From Marivirga atlantica (GTDB taxonomy: Bacteria; Bacteroidota; Bacteroidia; Cytophagales; Cyclobacteriaceae), in the NCBI RefSeq assembly GCF_016734805.1, contig NZ_JAERQG010000003.1, positions 528,513 through 592,512 on the forward strand: 64,000 nucleotides of DNA. The letters are read 5' to 3'. Below the pieces are notes generated by a model. That model had not been told where the DNA came from, searched no databases, and worked only from the letters and a program-made list of their open reading frames with translations. Below, in pieces: positions 25,202-34,295 of the stretch. Numbering within the stretch: position 1 is the first letter of the stretch; the number at the start of each line of letters is the position of its first letter. Position numbers and translations under genes: made by a program.

Positions 25202-27976
25202 TTAAAGGATAACTATTTTTTTGATGGCTTGAGATGTTTTGTTGAACAACATGACAAAGTACATCCCTGACTGTAAATTATGTTCAACGAGCATTTGGTT
25301 TCGGCTTCGAGAAATTTCCATTTCCTGAATAATTTCACCTCCAAGTGAGTAAATAACCAGCTTATCAGGAGAGAAGGAGCTTCCAAAATCTATGTTAAAG
25401 TGATTTTTACCTGGATTTGGATAAATATTTACTTCCTCATTGACTATTCTTTTTTTTGTTGAAGTAGGGTTCACATCGGCTACTTTCTTAAGTTCAAACC
25501 AGTTTAGATTGAATAAGGAGGAAGTAGCTGTTAAACGAAAAGTGTAAATACCCTTATCAAGGAAAGCACCGGAGCCTTTGGCTGTTTTCCATGTTTGCCA
25601 CCCACCTGTTGCCTCAAAAGAAACCTGAGAGATAGCTATAGCAGTGCCTACTTCATTAAAGTATTTTAAAGATAGAGAACCTCCACTACTTTCAGAAGCT
25701 ACTCGGTAGTTCACTTCATAATTAGACGAATCAGTAACATTTACCATATATTCTACATAATCGCCATTATCGATATAGGAAAGGTTAGAGCCTCCTCCAT
25801 TGTCTTCAGCATCTTCTAAAGAGAAACCATTATTAAGTACAAAGTCTTCAGCCTGAATACGACCTGGAATTTCATGAGGAATTATTCCTCCTGCTAATAC
25901 AATATTTACCGGCTCATCAGAAAACGCTTCCAATGCTACACCCGACTGTGTCATAATCTCAGTGCCGTTATAACTGATCAAAACTTCATCGTAATAATCT
26001 AAACTTTCTTCAAGCTGTACATTAATCAGTTGTAAGGTATCTTCAGCTAAGGATACGGCAGAGATGGCGACTGCCTCGCCATTTCTTGTTACTGAAAAAC
26101 CATGTGTATCAGGTATGGCTTCAAAGGTTTGGTTAAAAAGGAGTTTTATATTTTTTTTTTGATGAGTGCCTTCTTTATTAAGTATTTTCGGTTGCGCTAC
26201 ACTGGCAGAAGGACCGGTAAACGAAAAGTAATTTATGTTGAAATCACCTGTTTCAAAGTAAAGTTTAATCCTGTTAGTTCCTTGTTTAAGTACTACATCA
26301 GATACCGTTGTAGTTTGCCACGCTTGAAAATCACCTGTATTTGGCAGCTCAATGGATTCCGTTGCCTGTATACCATCTACCTGTACGATTAATCTTCCAT
26401 TTGCATTGGTGGAAGCTGTTCTTAGATTTAGGTCATAATTTCCGGCTTCTTCCACTTGAACAGTAAATAATAACCATTCACCCTGCTCTATCCATCCCAC
26501 ATTAAAGCCATTGCTTAGTTCGTCTTCACATGCTTCAATGTCTACCCCATCATTTCGGTAAGCATAGCCATTGTTCCAGGTGGTACCACCTGCACTACCA
26601 CTTGTATTAGAAGCCACATTATCGAAATAAGCAAAGCCATTTTTACCTAAATCATAATTCACCGCATAAATTATATTTTCATCTTCCGGAATAATAGAAT
26701 GAGCAACAAAAGGCTTAGTAGCATCTGTATGAGGTTGTCTGATTTTGGCATCAACCACATCTTTATGGTAAATATTATTTTCTAATTTCAGATCTTCGGC
26801 TAATTGCATTAAGCCTGCATAGGCATCAGCTTCTGATGGTTTTTCCGCTCCATTGTTCCAATAATCCAATATAGCCTGATATTGATCATTTCTTTTGATT
26901 TCCAAAGGATTATTAGAACCCAATTTCTTTAATGGCCACCAGCACCAGCCCATATTATTCTGCTCAAATAAGGTAATAGCATTTGTAAACCATGTATTGG
27001 AATTTTCACCAGTTTCTCCAAGCCAAATAGGTACATTACGTTCATTTCTCATATCCAGCATTCCTTGAATGGCTCCCTGATCATTGCCATTCCAATATTT
27101 ATGATAGCTGATGACTAAGTTATCATCCCATAGTGTGGGTAATCCGCTATAGTTATTTCCCCAGCAGTTCCCTTCTATCACTACAAAGTGGTTTTGATCT
27201 ACCTCTCTAATAGCTTCTGTAATGTCTTTTTGTAAATTCCATAACAAAGTATTTTGCGACTCAGCACAGCCATTAGGATCATTATTAATATCCTGAAAAC
27301 CCCAATTAGGTTCATTTATTAAATCGTAGCCAGCAATATTAGGCTCATCTTTATAGCGGTCAGCTAATTTTCTCCAAAGTGCAATTGCTTTTTCCTGATT
27401 GGCCTCACTTTCCCATAAAGATGGTTTGGTGTCATCATAATCACTGATATCCGCATTTTTTCCCTGACCACCAGGTGCAGCATGTAAATCCAAAATCAAA
27501 TACATATTGTTTGCTTTACACCACGACAATAAGCTATCAGTCATAGCAAAGCCCTTCTCTCTCCACGTAATTTCACCTTCTATAGGTTCTTCTTCTATTG
27601 GTGGGGTAAATAATTTGTAATGCATCGGCAAGCGAATGAGATTATAACCCCATGCTGCCATAGAGTCAACATCAATTTTTCGCATGTGGTTGGCCAACCA
27701 GGCATCATAAAACTCCTCCTTCTTTTCAGCACCTACTAATTCCTCTATGCGTGCTTCTAACTCATGTTGTGGGCCACCAGTACCAAGCATATAGCCTTCC
27801 TGCAACATCCAGCCACCAAGTCCTATACCTCGAAAGATAATTTCATTTCCATTCTCATCTTTTATTTGTGTGCCATCTGCTTTTAAAAAACCTTGCGATT
27901 TGACATTTAGGTTGCCAAACAAGAGAAATAAAAGTATCAGAAATATTGTTCTACTCTGTTGCGGTATGCTATTCAT
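25202..27976 (-). CDS. Multidomain GH5 glucanase with CBM6 modules and type IX secretion tail
   Basis: The 924-residue secreted enzyme has, in order: signal peptide (to about 28); GH5 catalytic barrel (about 30-375) with acid/base Glu222 in LINEPNWGF and nucleophile Glu321 in IWLGETGEN; a CBM6 module (about 425-580, ending in NINYFSF); a Big/SwmB-like linker domain (about 590-690); a second CBM6 (about 695-830, RIQAEDFVLNNGFSLED ... NLNWFELKK); and a type A type-IX-secretion C-terminal domain (about 845-924, VNIYPNPGKNHFNIDFG ... SGMYFVMLFN). It therefore acts outside the cell or on its surface. The GH5 sequence, with HAAPGGQ, suits the exo-beta-1,3-glucanase/beta-1,6-glucanase-like part of the family. 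A terminator-like hairpin precedes it. Confidence 0.93.
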   Translation of the reverse strand: MNSIPQQSRTIFLILLFLLFGNLNVKSQGFLKADGTQIKDENGNEIIFRGIGLGGWMLQEGYMLGTGGPQHELEARIEELVGAEKKEEFYDAWLANHMRKIDVDSMAAWGYNLIRLPMHYKLFTPPIEEEPIEGEITWREKGFAMTDSLLSWCKANNMYLILDLHAAPGGQGKNADISDYDDTKPSLWESEANQEKAIALWRKLADRYKDEPNIAGYDLINEPNWGFQDINNDPNGCAESQNTLLWNLQKDITEAIREVDQNHFVVIEGNCWGNNYSGLPTLWDDNLVISYHKYWNGNDQGAIQGMLDMRNERNVPIWLGETGENSNTWFTNAITLFEQNNMGWCWWPLKKLGSNNPLEIKRNDQYQAILDYWNNGAEKPSEADAYAGLMQLAEDLKLENNIYHKDVVDAKIRQPHTDATKPFVAHSIIPEDENIIYAVNYDLGKNGFAYFDNVASNTSGSAGGTTWNNGYAYRNDGVDIEACEDELSNGFNVGWIEQGEWLLFTVQVEEAGNYDLNLRTASTNANGRLIVQVDGIQATESIELPNTGDFQAWQTTTVSDVVLKQGTNRIKLYFETGDFNINYFSFTGPSASVAQPKILNKEGTHQKKNIKLLFNQTFEAIPDTHGFSVTRNGEAVAISAVSLAEDTLQLINVQLEESLDYYDEVLISYNGTEIMTQSGVALEAFSDEPVNIVLAGGIIPHEIPGRIQAEDFVLNNGFSLEDAEDNGGGSNLSYIDNGDYVEYMVNVTDSSNYEVNYRVASESSGGSLSLKYFNEVGTAIAISQVSFEATGGWQTWKTAKGSGAFLDKGIYTFRLTATSSLFNLNWFELKKVADVNPTSTKKRIVNEEVNIYPNPGKNHFNIDFGSSFSPDKLVIYSLGGEIIQEMEISRSRNQMLVEHNLQSGMYFVMLFNKTSQAIKKIVIL

Positions 27977-28009
27977 CTATTAAATATTTACTAACCATTA
28001 ATCATTATT

Positions 28010-28045
28010 AAAAAATTGTTGGCAGAATATTCCTGCCAACAATTT
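28010..28045 (-). terminator. Intra-operon hairpin between PKD lipoprotein and GH5 genes
   Basis: AAATTGTTGGCAG (28013-28025) pairs perfectly with CTGCCAACAATTT (28033-28045) across a 7-base loop, a 13-bp stem. Six T residues follow on the minus strand (28015-28010). It lies in the only long gap (87 bases) of the otherwise tight minus-strand operon, after the binding-protein genes and before the three hydrolase genes. It has the form of an intrinsic terminator, so it probably reduces read-through or stabilises the upstream transcript end. Confidence 0.8.
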
Positions 28046-28063
28046 AATTAACCTAAACTATTT

Positions 28064-29350
28064 CTAATTCATTTCTACTAATTCAACATCATCTACAGTA
28101 ACCCCATCAGCACCTAGGTTACCATCCCAACTTCCTACTTTAATTAATACGTATACAGTTCCAGAGTCAGAAAATGAGGTGGTATTCCCTATTTCTATTC
28201 TACCCGTGGTATAATCTACGCCATCTTCAGGAGCTGTGCCAGATACATAGTATTCATTCCATGAGCCTGTAGCTCCGGCATTATTTACTAATGCTTTAAA
28301 TTTGTAAATCTGACCTGCAGTTACATCAACAGCTTGCCATACACCAACATTGGTTTGTACTGAGCTTGTTCCATTACTAAATTTCATTACTCCATCTGTA
28401 AATTCTACATCAGTTAATGCCATTCCCATATCAGTAACTGTCCAAGCAGCAGGATTTTCCATGTCACTACCTTCCAAAATATTATCTCCTTCTAATAAGC
28501 GAGGCTGTGCTACAAACTGAATATCATCAAGCCACAAGCCATTTTCTCCGAGGTTTCCATCCCAACTACCTGTTTTAATAACCAGATAATAAGTACCATC
28601 AGTTGCTATATTCACTTTGCCATCTCCCAAACAGGAAAGTTCACCTAGCGTAGTATCAAATGCATCATTACCACAGCCAGTCCAGGTATTAAGTCCGGTA
28701 AACACATCTCCTGAAGGATCACTTCCTTCTTCAGGCTCATCTTGTAATAATATTACTTCCAGCCAAGAATTAGTCATCCCTGAACCCTTAACAGACGCAT
28801 CGAATTGATAGGCCCTACCTCCTTTTAACTCAACAGCCTGCCAAATAGCTAAAGTTGACTGAGCCGGATTTCCATTAGTTACATTCAAAGCTCCATCAGA
28901 AAAGGTATAATTAATTTCCGTATTACCTGAAGCTGTAAAAGACCATGCTTCCTCATTTTCCATGTCACCACCACTAACAGCACTTGACCCTGTGACAGCA
29001 TCATTTGCTACGTCTACAGTTTGAGTAGCTGTTGAATAGCCTCCTGCACTTAGCACAGTAAGCGTCACTTCATAAGTACCTCGATCATCATAAGTTACTG
29101 TGTCAGTGGCTTCACCTACAAATTCATTTCCATTTCCTAAATTCCATTTATATGAAAAGCCCTTCTCTGTTGTACTCTGAAGAACATAAGTATTCTTACT
29201 ATTTTGTGTAGAAATATCAGTGATAGTAAAAGCAGCTTCTGCTTTAGGTCCTAAGCCTAACTCCTCATCGTCTGGAGTACAACTTATACCACCAAAGATC
29301 ATAAGAAAACCAGCCACAATGCTGAATGAATTTATATTGATAGATTTCAT
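28064..29350 (-). CDS. PKD-domain lipoprotein, probable surface glycan-binding protein
   Basis: The 428-residue lipoprotein (Cys24 in FGGISC, then TPDDEE) has an N-terminal PKD domain (about 35-115: AAFTITDISTQNSKNTYVLQSTTEKGFSYKWNLGNG ... DRGTYEVTLTV). Two similar jelly-roll modules follow (about 120-280 and 285-428), each beginning SDMENPAAWTV or GDMENEEAWSF and containing WQAV and LVIKTGSWDGNLG / LIKVGSWDGNLG, like carbohydrate-binding CBM4/9 folds. No catalytic residues are seen. It is third after SusC and SusD, the usual place of the surface glycan-binding protein. The internal duplication is visible by eye. Confidence 0.87.
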   Translation of the reverse strand: MKSININSFSIVAGFLMIFGGISCTPDDEELGLGPKAEAAFTITDISTQNSKNTYVLQSTTEKGFSYKWNLGNGNEFVGEATDTVTYDDRGTYEVTLTVLSAGGYSTATQTVDVANDAVTGSSAVSGGDMENEEAWSFTASGNTEINYTFSDGALNVTNGNPAQSTLAIWQAVELKGGRAYQFDASVKGSGMTNSWLEVILLQDEPEEGSDPSGDVFTGLNTWTGCGNDAFDTTLGELSCLGDGKVNIATDGTYYLVIKTGSWDGNLGENGLWLDDIQFVAQPRLLEGDNILEGSDMENPAAWTVTDMGMALTDVEFTDGVMKFSNGTSSVQTNVGVWQAVDVTAGQIYKFKALVNNAGATGSWNEYYVSGTAPEDGVDYTTGRIEIGNTTSFSDSGTVYVLIKVGSWDGNLGADGVTVDDVELVEMN

Positions 29351-29374
29351 AATTTTAGATTTTAATATTAAAAA

Positions 29375-30907
29375 TTAATAAGCCGGGTCTTGCTCAAGCT
29401 TGGTTCCGTCAAATTCAAGTTCTGATTGTGGAATAGGTAAGGCATCATGTTTTCCTTCAACAAAACCTCTATCTTTCAATACCTCCTCAGCTTTTCCTGT
29501 TCTTATTAAATCGAACCATCTATGACCTTCACCCGCTAACTCTAATCTTCGTTCTTGCATAATGCTTTCCATAGTAGCTGGTACAGGGCTTAATCCTACT
29601 CGCTCACGTACAGCATCCAGAAGTGCTTGCGCTCTGGCAGCATTTATACCACCTCTTACCAATGCTTCTGCCTCCATTAGGTAAGTATCGGCTAATCTGA
29701 TTTCATACTCATTGGTAGGGAAATTAATTTCAAATGGAGCTGTATTATCTTCCGTTTTATTCTCTTCCTTCCCGGCAAACTTTGCTAAAAAGTATCCTGT
29801 ATTTTCATGTGCTTTTTCATAGGTTAAAACTCCTGCCTGCTCCAGGCTGTCTATATTGGCAATAGTAGTTGCATACCTAGGATCATTGACTCCTCCTTGA
29901 ACGAAGGCATTGACTAAACTTGGCGTTACTGTATTAAAGCTCCAACCAGATACAAAAGAAGGTGCAGCACTTTCATCAATTATTGTATATCCTCGAGGGG
30001 CTACCATAATACTTAAAGGATTTCCTTCAGAACAGGCTATACAATCCCACTGACCTTGCGAAGTAGAATTATGGCTGATTTCAAAGATTGATTCTGCATT
30101 AAATTCATTGTCTAGTCTAAAGAGATCCGCATAGTTATCTAAAAGGCTATTACCAAATTGACTACTACCTCCAGGTGTACCATTTACCTCACTAAATTGT
30201 GTAGCAGCCTGATCAAACTTTTCTTGCTGTAAGTAGACTTTACCTAACATGGCAATACCAGCAGCTTTTGATGCTCTACCAGCTTCTGTACCTAAATCAA
30301 CACTTGCAGGTAAATCAGGAATGGCAGCCAATAAATCTGCTTCTATTTGCTCATAAACTACAGGCTTATCAACTTGCTCTACCTGAAATATCTCAGAAGT
30401 AGGCACTGGTGCTGTAATTAAGGGTATTCGTTCAAAAAGCCTTACCAGATCAAAATAATAATATGCTCTTAAGAATTTAAGTTCCGCCATGAATCTTGCC
30501 TTTAAAGCGTCATCCATTGGTACCTCTGGTAACTTCTCAATCAAAATATTAGAACGGAATACTCCGGAATAATTCCTGTTCCAGAACTCATATTGTGGTC
30601 CAACAACCGGATTTAGTGTATACTTGTCCCAAACCTGCATTTCATTGATGTCAGTAGGGCTACCACCACCAGCGAAAAAATCATCTGAAGCAGCATTTAA
30701 CAAACCTGTTTTCACTACATAAGAGTTATTCCATCCGAGCGGATCATATGCTGCAATAAGTCCATTGTAGGCCTCTTCAGCATTTTTATAATAGTTATCT
30801 TCTAAGGCTGTTCCCTTCGGATCAACCTCAATAAATTCATCTGTACAAGCAGTGAAAACGAAGCATATCAAAGAAAGTATCGCTATATTTTTATATGTAA
30901 TTTTCAT
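29375..30907 (-). CDS. SusD/RagB family outer-membrane lipoprotein
   Basis: The 510-residue lipoprotein (Cys21 in FVFTAC) is a classic SusD: N-terminal FIEVDPKGTALEDNYYKNAEEAYNGLIAAYDPLGW, the helical section with RFMAELKFLRAYYYFDLVRLFERIPLIT, and the C-terminal block PTNEYEIRLADTYLMEAEALVRGG ... IMQERRLELAGEGHRWFDLIRTGKA. It forms the glycan-binding lid over the SusC channel, 22 bases upstream. Belonging to the RagB/SusD main subfamily separates it from the SusD-like 2 protein at 2568-3995, so the two systems are not recent copies. Confidence 0.95.
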   Translation of the reverse strand: MKITYKNIAILSLICFVFTACTDEFIEVDPKGTALEDNYYKNAEEAYNGLIAAYDPLGWNNSYVVKTGLLNAASDDFFAGGGSPTDINEMQVWDKYTLNPVVGPQYEFWNRNYSGVFRSNILIEKLPEVPMDDALKARFMAELKFLRAYYYFDLVRLFERIPLITAPVPTSEIFQVEQVDKPVVYEQIEADLLAAIPDLPASVDLGTEAGRASKAAGIAMLGKVYLQQEKFDQAATQFSEVNGTPGGSSQFGNSLLDNYADLFRLDNEFNAESIFEISHNSTSQGQWDCIACSEGNPLSIMVAPRGYTIIDESAAPSFVSGWSFNTVTPSLVNAFVQGGVNDPRYATTIANIDSLEQAGVLTYEKAHENTGYFLAKFAGKEENKTEDNTAPFEINFPTNEYEIRLADTYLMEAEALVRGGINAARAQALLDAVRERVGLSPVPATMESIMQERRLELAGEGHRWFDLIRTGKAEEVLKDRGFVEGKHDALPIPQSELEFDGTKLEQDPAY

Positions 30908-30929
30908 AATCTTATTCTTTAAACTATAA

Positions 30930-33900
30930 TTAAAAACCTAGACTAACGCCTATCATGTATGATCGAGCCTGTGGGTAAATCCCTCTATCTATTCCAAAAG
31001 AACCTCCCCCTATTTCAGGATCATATCCAGTATATTTGGTGAAAGTCAGCAGGTTCTCAGCCATGACGTAAATTCGTGCCTTATTTAAGCCACTTCGCTC
31101 AACAATAGAGAGAGGTAAATTGTAGCCGACTTGCACCACTTTGAATCTGAAGTAATCACCATCTTCAATGTAAAAGTCTGAAGGGTTTTGGAAGTTTTTA
31201 TTAGGATCAGTATTTGTTAATCTTGGGTAATCATTTGAGGTACCAGGACCTGTCCACCTACCTAAAGCAGCTGATTGATAATTAGCTGTTGAAATATCTA
31301 AGCGTCTCAAGCCCTGAAAAATCTGATTGCCCGCTACGCCCTGACCTAGTACATACAAGTCAAATCCTTTATAATCGGCATTTAAACTAATACCAAACGA
31401 CCAATCAGGAATTGGACTTCCTAAGAATGTTCGATCATCCTCATCAATTACGCCATTTCCGTCTAGGTCAGCCCATTTAAAATCACCTGGCTGTGCATTG
31501 GGCTGGATAAGGCCTTCACTTCCAGTATAGTTGTTAATCTCCTCTTGTGTTTGAAAAACACCTAGCCTTTCATACCCATAAAATGCATTGATTGGTTGGC
31601 CTACTTGCATTCTGGCAATTGTACCCATGGTTTGGATAGATGAGGTATTGTAATATTCAACATCACCAAGGTTAGTAACCTTATTCTGTAAATAGGAAAC
31701 ATTACCTACTACTGAGAAATTTAAGTCTCCAATATTTTCTCTATAGCCAAGTTCAAGTTCTACGCCTGTGTTTTGCATGTCTCCCACATTGGCCTCAGGC
31801 TGACCTATTACTCCCAGGTAACCAGGTATAGGTTGTCCCCGCAAGATATCAGTAGTCTGCTTTTTATACCAGTCAAATGTGATATCAAGATTATTTAATA
31901 CTGTGGCCTCAAAACCGATGTTTAGCTGACTAGTTTCTTCCCATTTTAAATCTGGGTTTGCAGGTGCATTTGGGCTATAACCATTGGAACTTGTATTAGC
32001 ATTTCCGAAGGTATAATTTCTACCTCCTCCAATAGTTGATAAAAACCTGAAGTCTCCTATGTTATCACTTCCTACTACTCCGTATCCACCACGAACTTTA
32101 AGAAAGTTTAGCACATTATTAGAAGGCCAGAAAGACTCACTTGTGGCTACCCATCCTATTGATCCAGATGGGAAAAATCCATACTTATTATTTGAGCCAA
32201 ATCGAGATGAGCCATCTCTACGCAAAACTGCTGTTAAAAGGTATTTCTCACCAAAGTTGTAGTTCAATCTGGTGAATAAAGAAGAAACTGTATGTATTGT
32301 ACCCTCTCCTGCTCCTCCAGTAATATCATCTGAAGGGACATTAAATGAGAAAGACGCATCATCATAATTATCTGCAGGAATATTTGCCTTGGCTACATCG
32401 AAGCTAAGTACTTGATTTTCCCGATAAGCACCTTGCCCTATTAGTACTGTGAAATTATGTTTATCTATTGAATTAGAATAGCTCGCAGTATTTTCTAAGT
32501 TCCAATCAAACCTTCTATTAAGGTTACCACTAACATTTGTCTTTAAATTTTGATTGGTCGTGTTTAGGTAAAAAATGGGGGTAAAGTACTTACCTCCATA
32601 AAAAGCTATTTTGCTTCCTATTGTTGATCTTAGGGTTAATCCTTCAATTGGCTTAACCTCAGCAAAAACATTGCCTACGAAATTATCTCCAAAATTGTTA
32701 TTTCCTAATCTTGTTTGGATATAAGCTAAAGGATTAATCATTTCTTGCTGAACAATACTTGATATTCCATAAGGTCGGCCCGCAGCATCTCTTACCACCG
32801 GATTGGTAGCATAAGGTGCACCATTGGCCACATCATTATCTGTAATAACTGCTGGTGTTATCGGATCTAGATTTATTGCTGAACTTAGCGGACCGCCAAA
32901 CTCACTATTTGTATTTCCTAAACCAACAGATTTATCATGCGAGTATCCAATGTTTTCACCAATAGTTAACCAATCTTTTATTTTATGGGTAGAGTTAAGT
33001 CTTAAATTGGTTCTTTGGTATTTTGAAATATCAGTTGCTACAATACCTTCTTGCTCTAGATAACCAAAGGAGAAATAGTAAGTAGACCTATCGTTTCCTC
33101 CACTTATACTAAGTTCATGATTTTGTCTTTTTGCTTCATTGTTAAATATTAAATCCTGCCAATCAGTTCCTTCTCCAAAAGATTCAGGATTTTCGAAAAC
33201 CACCGCATTTCCGTCTGCCAAAGAAGCCTCATTTCTTAATGTTGCATACTCAGTAGCATTTAATAAATCCAATTTTCTTGCCGGCTCCGATACGCCCAAG
33301 AAACCATTATAAGAAACATTCATACCACCTGATTTACCACTTTTAGTAGTTACCAGTATAACACCTGCAGCAGCTCTTGCACCATAAATAGCTTGTGAAG
33401 CGGCATCCTTCAATACCTCAATTGAAGCAATATCCGATTGATTCAAGTACCCAATACCTCCATTATCAACTACAACGCCATCTACAACCCACAAAGGATC
33501 ATTATTATTTAAGGTTGTAATACCTCTTACACGAATAGTAGCTCCCTCACCAGGTTGGCCAGAGTTAGAGGCAATTGTAATACCTGAAGCTCTACCTTGT
33601 AAGGCCTGCCCTACATTATTAACAGGTAAGGTTTCTAATTGATCAGAAGAAACACTAGAGATAGCTCCTGTTACCACTTTTTTCTTCTGTTCACCATATC
33701 CCACGACTACTACTTCAGAGAGTGTTTCTATATCTATATTCAGGCTAGCAGTAATCGAAGATTGGGTACCAACAGGAATTTCAAGTGTCTTATATCCAAT
33801 AAAAGAAAATGCCAGGACATCATTCTGAGAGGCTTCAATGGTGTACTCACCATCTAAATTTGTAATGGTTCCACGAGAGGTACTTTTAACAGAGACATTC

Positions 33901-34022
33901 ACACCGGGTAATGGTTCGTTGGTTTCTGCATCAATTACTTTTCCAGTAACAGTTTTAGATTGAGCCAAACCCCAATTTGAAAGTAATAAAAGACCTACTA
34001 GTAAGTAAATTTTCATTTTCAT
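30930..34022 (-). CDS. SusC/RagA family TonB-dependent transporter of the glucan locus
   Basis: The start at 34022 is chosen because the signal peptide begins there (MKMKIYLLVGLLLLSNWGLAQ). The frame is open 29 codons further upstream, but that extension is polar and unlike an export signal. The roughly 1030-residue protein has a carboxypeptidase-like domain (KTVTGKVIDAETNEPLPGVNVSV), plug (LQGRASGITIASNSGQPGEGATIRVRG, DPLWVVDGVVVDN, LKDAASQAIYGARAAAGVILV) and a beta-barrel ending in GVSLGF. It is first in the six-gene operon and 273 bases from the divergent regulator gene; the shared upstream region probably holds the control site. Role: TonB-driven import of glucan oligosaccharides. Confidence 0.94.
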   Translation of the reverse strand: MKMKIYLLVGLLLLSNWGLAQSKTVTGKVIDAETNEPLPGVNVSVKSTSRGTITNLDGEYTIEASQNDVLAFSFIGYKTLEIPVGTQSSITASLNIDIETLSEVVVVGYGEQKKKVVTGAISSVSSDQLETLPVNNVGQALQGRASGITIASNSGQPGEGATIRVRGITTLNNNDPLWVVDGVVVDNGGIGYLNQSDIASIEVLKDAASQAIYGARAAAGVILVTTKSGKSGGMNVSYNGFLGVSEPARKLDLLNATEYATLRNEASLADGNAVVFENPESFGEGTDWQDLIFNNEAKRQNHELSISGGNDRSTYYFSFGYLEQEGIVATDISKYQRTNLRLNSTHKIKDWLTIGENIGYSHDKSVGLGNTNSEFGGPLSSAINLDPITPAVITDNDVANGAPYATNPVVRDAAGRPYGISSIVQQEMINPLAYIQTRLGNNNFGDNFVGNVFAEVKPIEGLTLRSTIGSKIAFYGGKYFTPIFYLNTTNQNLKTNVSGNLNRRFDWNLENTASYSNSIDKHNFTVLIGQGAYRENQVLSFDVAKANIPADNYDDASFSFNVPSDDITGGAGEGTIHTVSSLFTRLNYNFGEKYLLTAVLRRDGSSRFGSNNKYGFFPSGSIGWVATSESFWPSNNVLNFLKVRGGYGVVGSDNIGDFRFLSTIGGGRNYTFGNANTSSNGYSPNAPANPDLKWEETSQLNIGFEATVLNNLDITFDWYKKQTTDILRGQPIPGYLGVIGQPEANVGDMQNTGVELELGYRENIGDLNFSVVGNVSYLQNKVTNLGDVEYYNTSSIQTMGTIARMQVGQPINAFYGYERLGVFQTQEEINNYTGSEGLIQPNAQPGDFKWADLDGNGVIDEDDRTFLGSPIPDWSFGISLNADYKGFDLYVLGQGVAGNQIFQGLRRLDISTANYQSAALGRWTGPGTSNDYPRLTNTDPNKNFQNPSDFYIEDGDYFRFKVVQVGYNLPLSIVERSGLNKARIYVMAENLLTFTKYTGYDPEIGGGSFGIDRGIYPQARSYMIGVSLGF

Positions 34023-34295
34023 AATAGTAAAGTTTAAGTATAGGTCGTTAATAATTTTAATTGTTTGTTTACTCATCATGCAATCGTTTGCAATCCGAAG
34101 TTTAAACATAGACGCCTAGAAAACTATTAGCAAAATCCACCTTACACTTCCATTACACCAGAAACCAAAGGCATTACGTCAACATTACTTCAATCTATCT
34201 AACAAACTGAATGTCAAATATTTATTTATAATAAAAATGGGTTAAAATTGACCTTTTTGAGTTGTTTTTATTTTGAGGTAATGTAAATTATCTAT

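Noticed and set aside
34023..34109. 29-codon upstream extension of the glucan SusC gene
   Set aside because: The extension is polar and precedes a standard signal peptide beginning at 34022.
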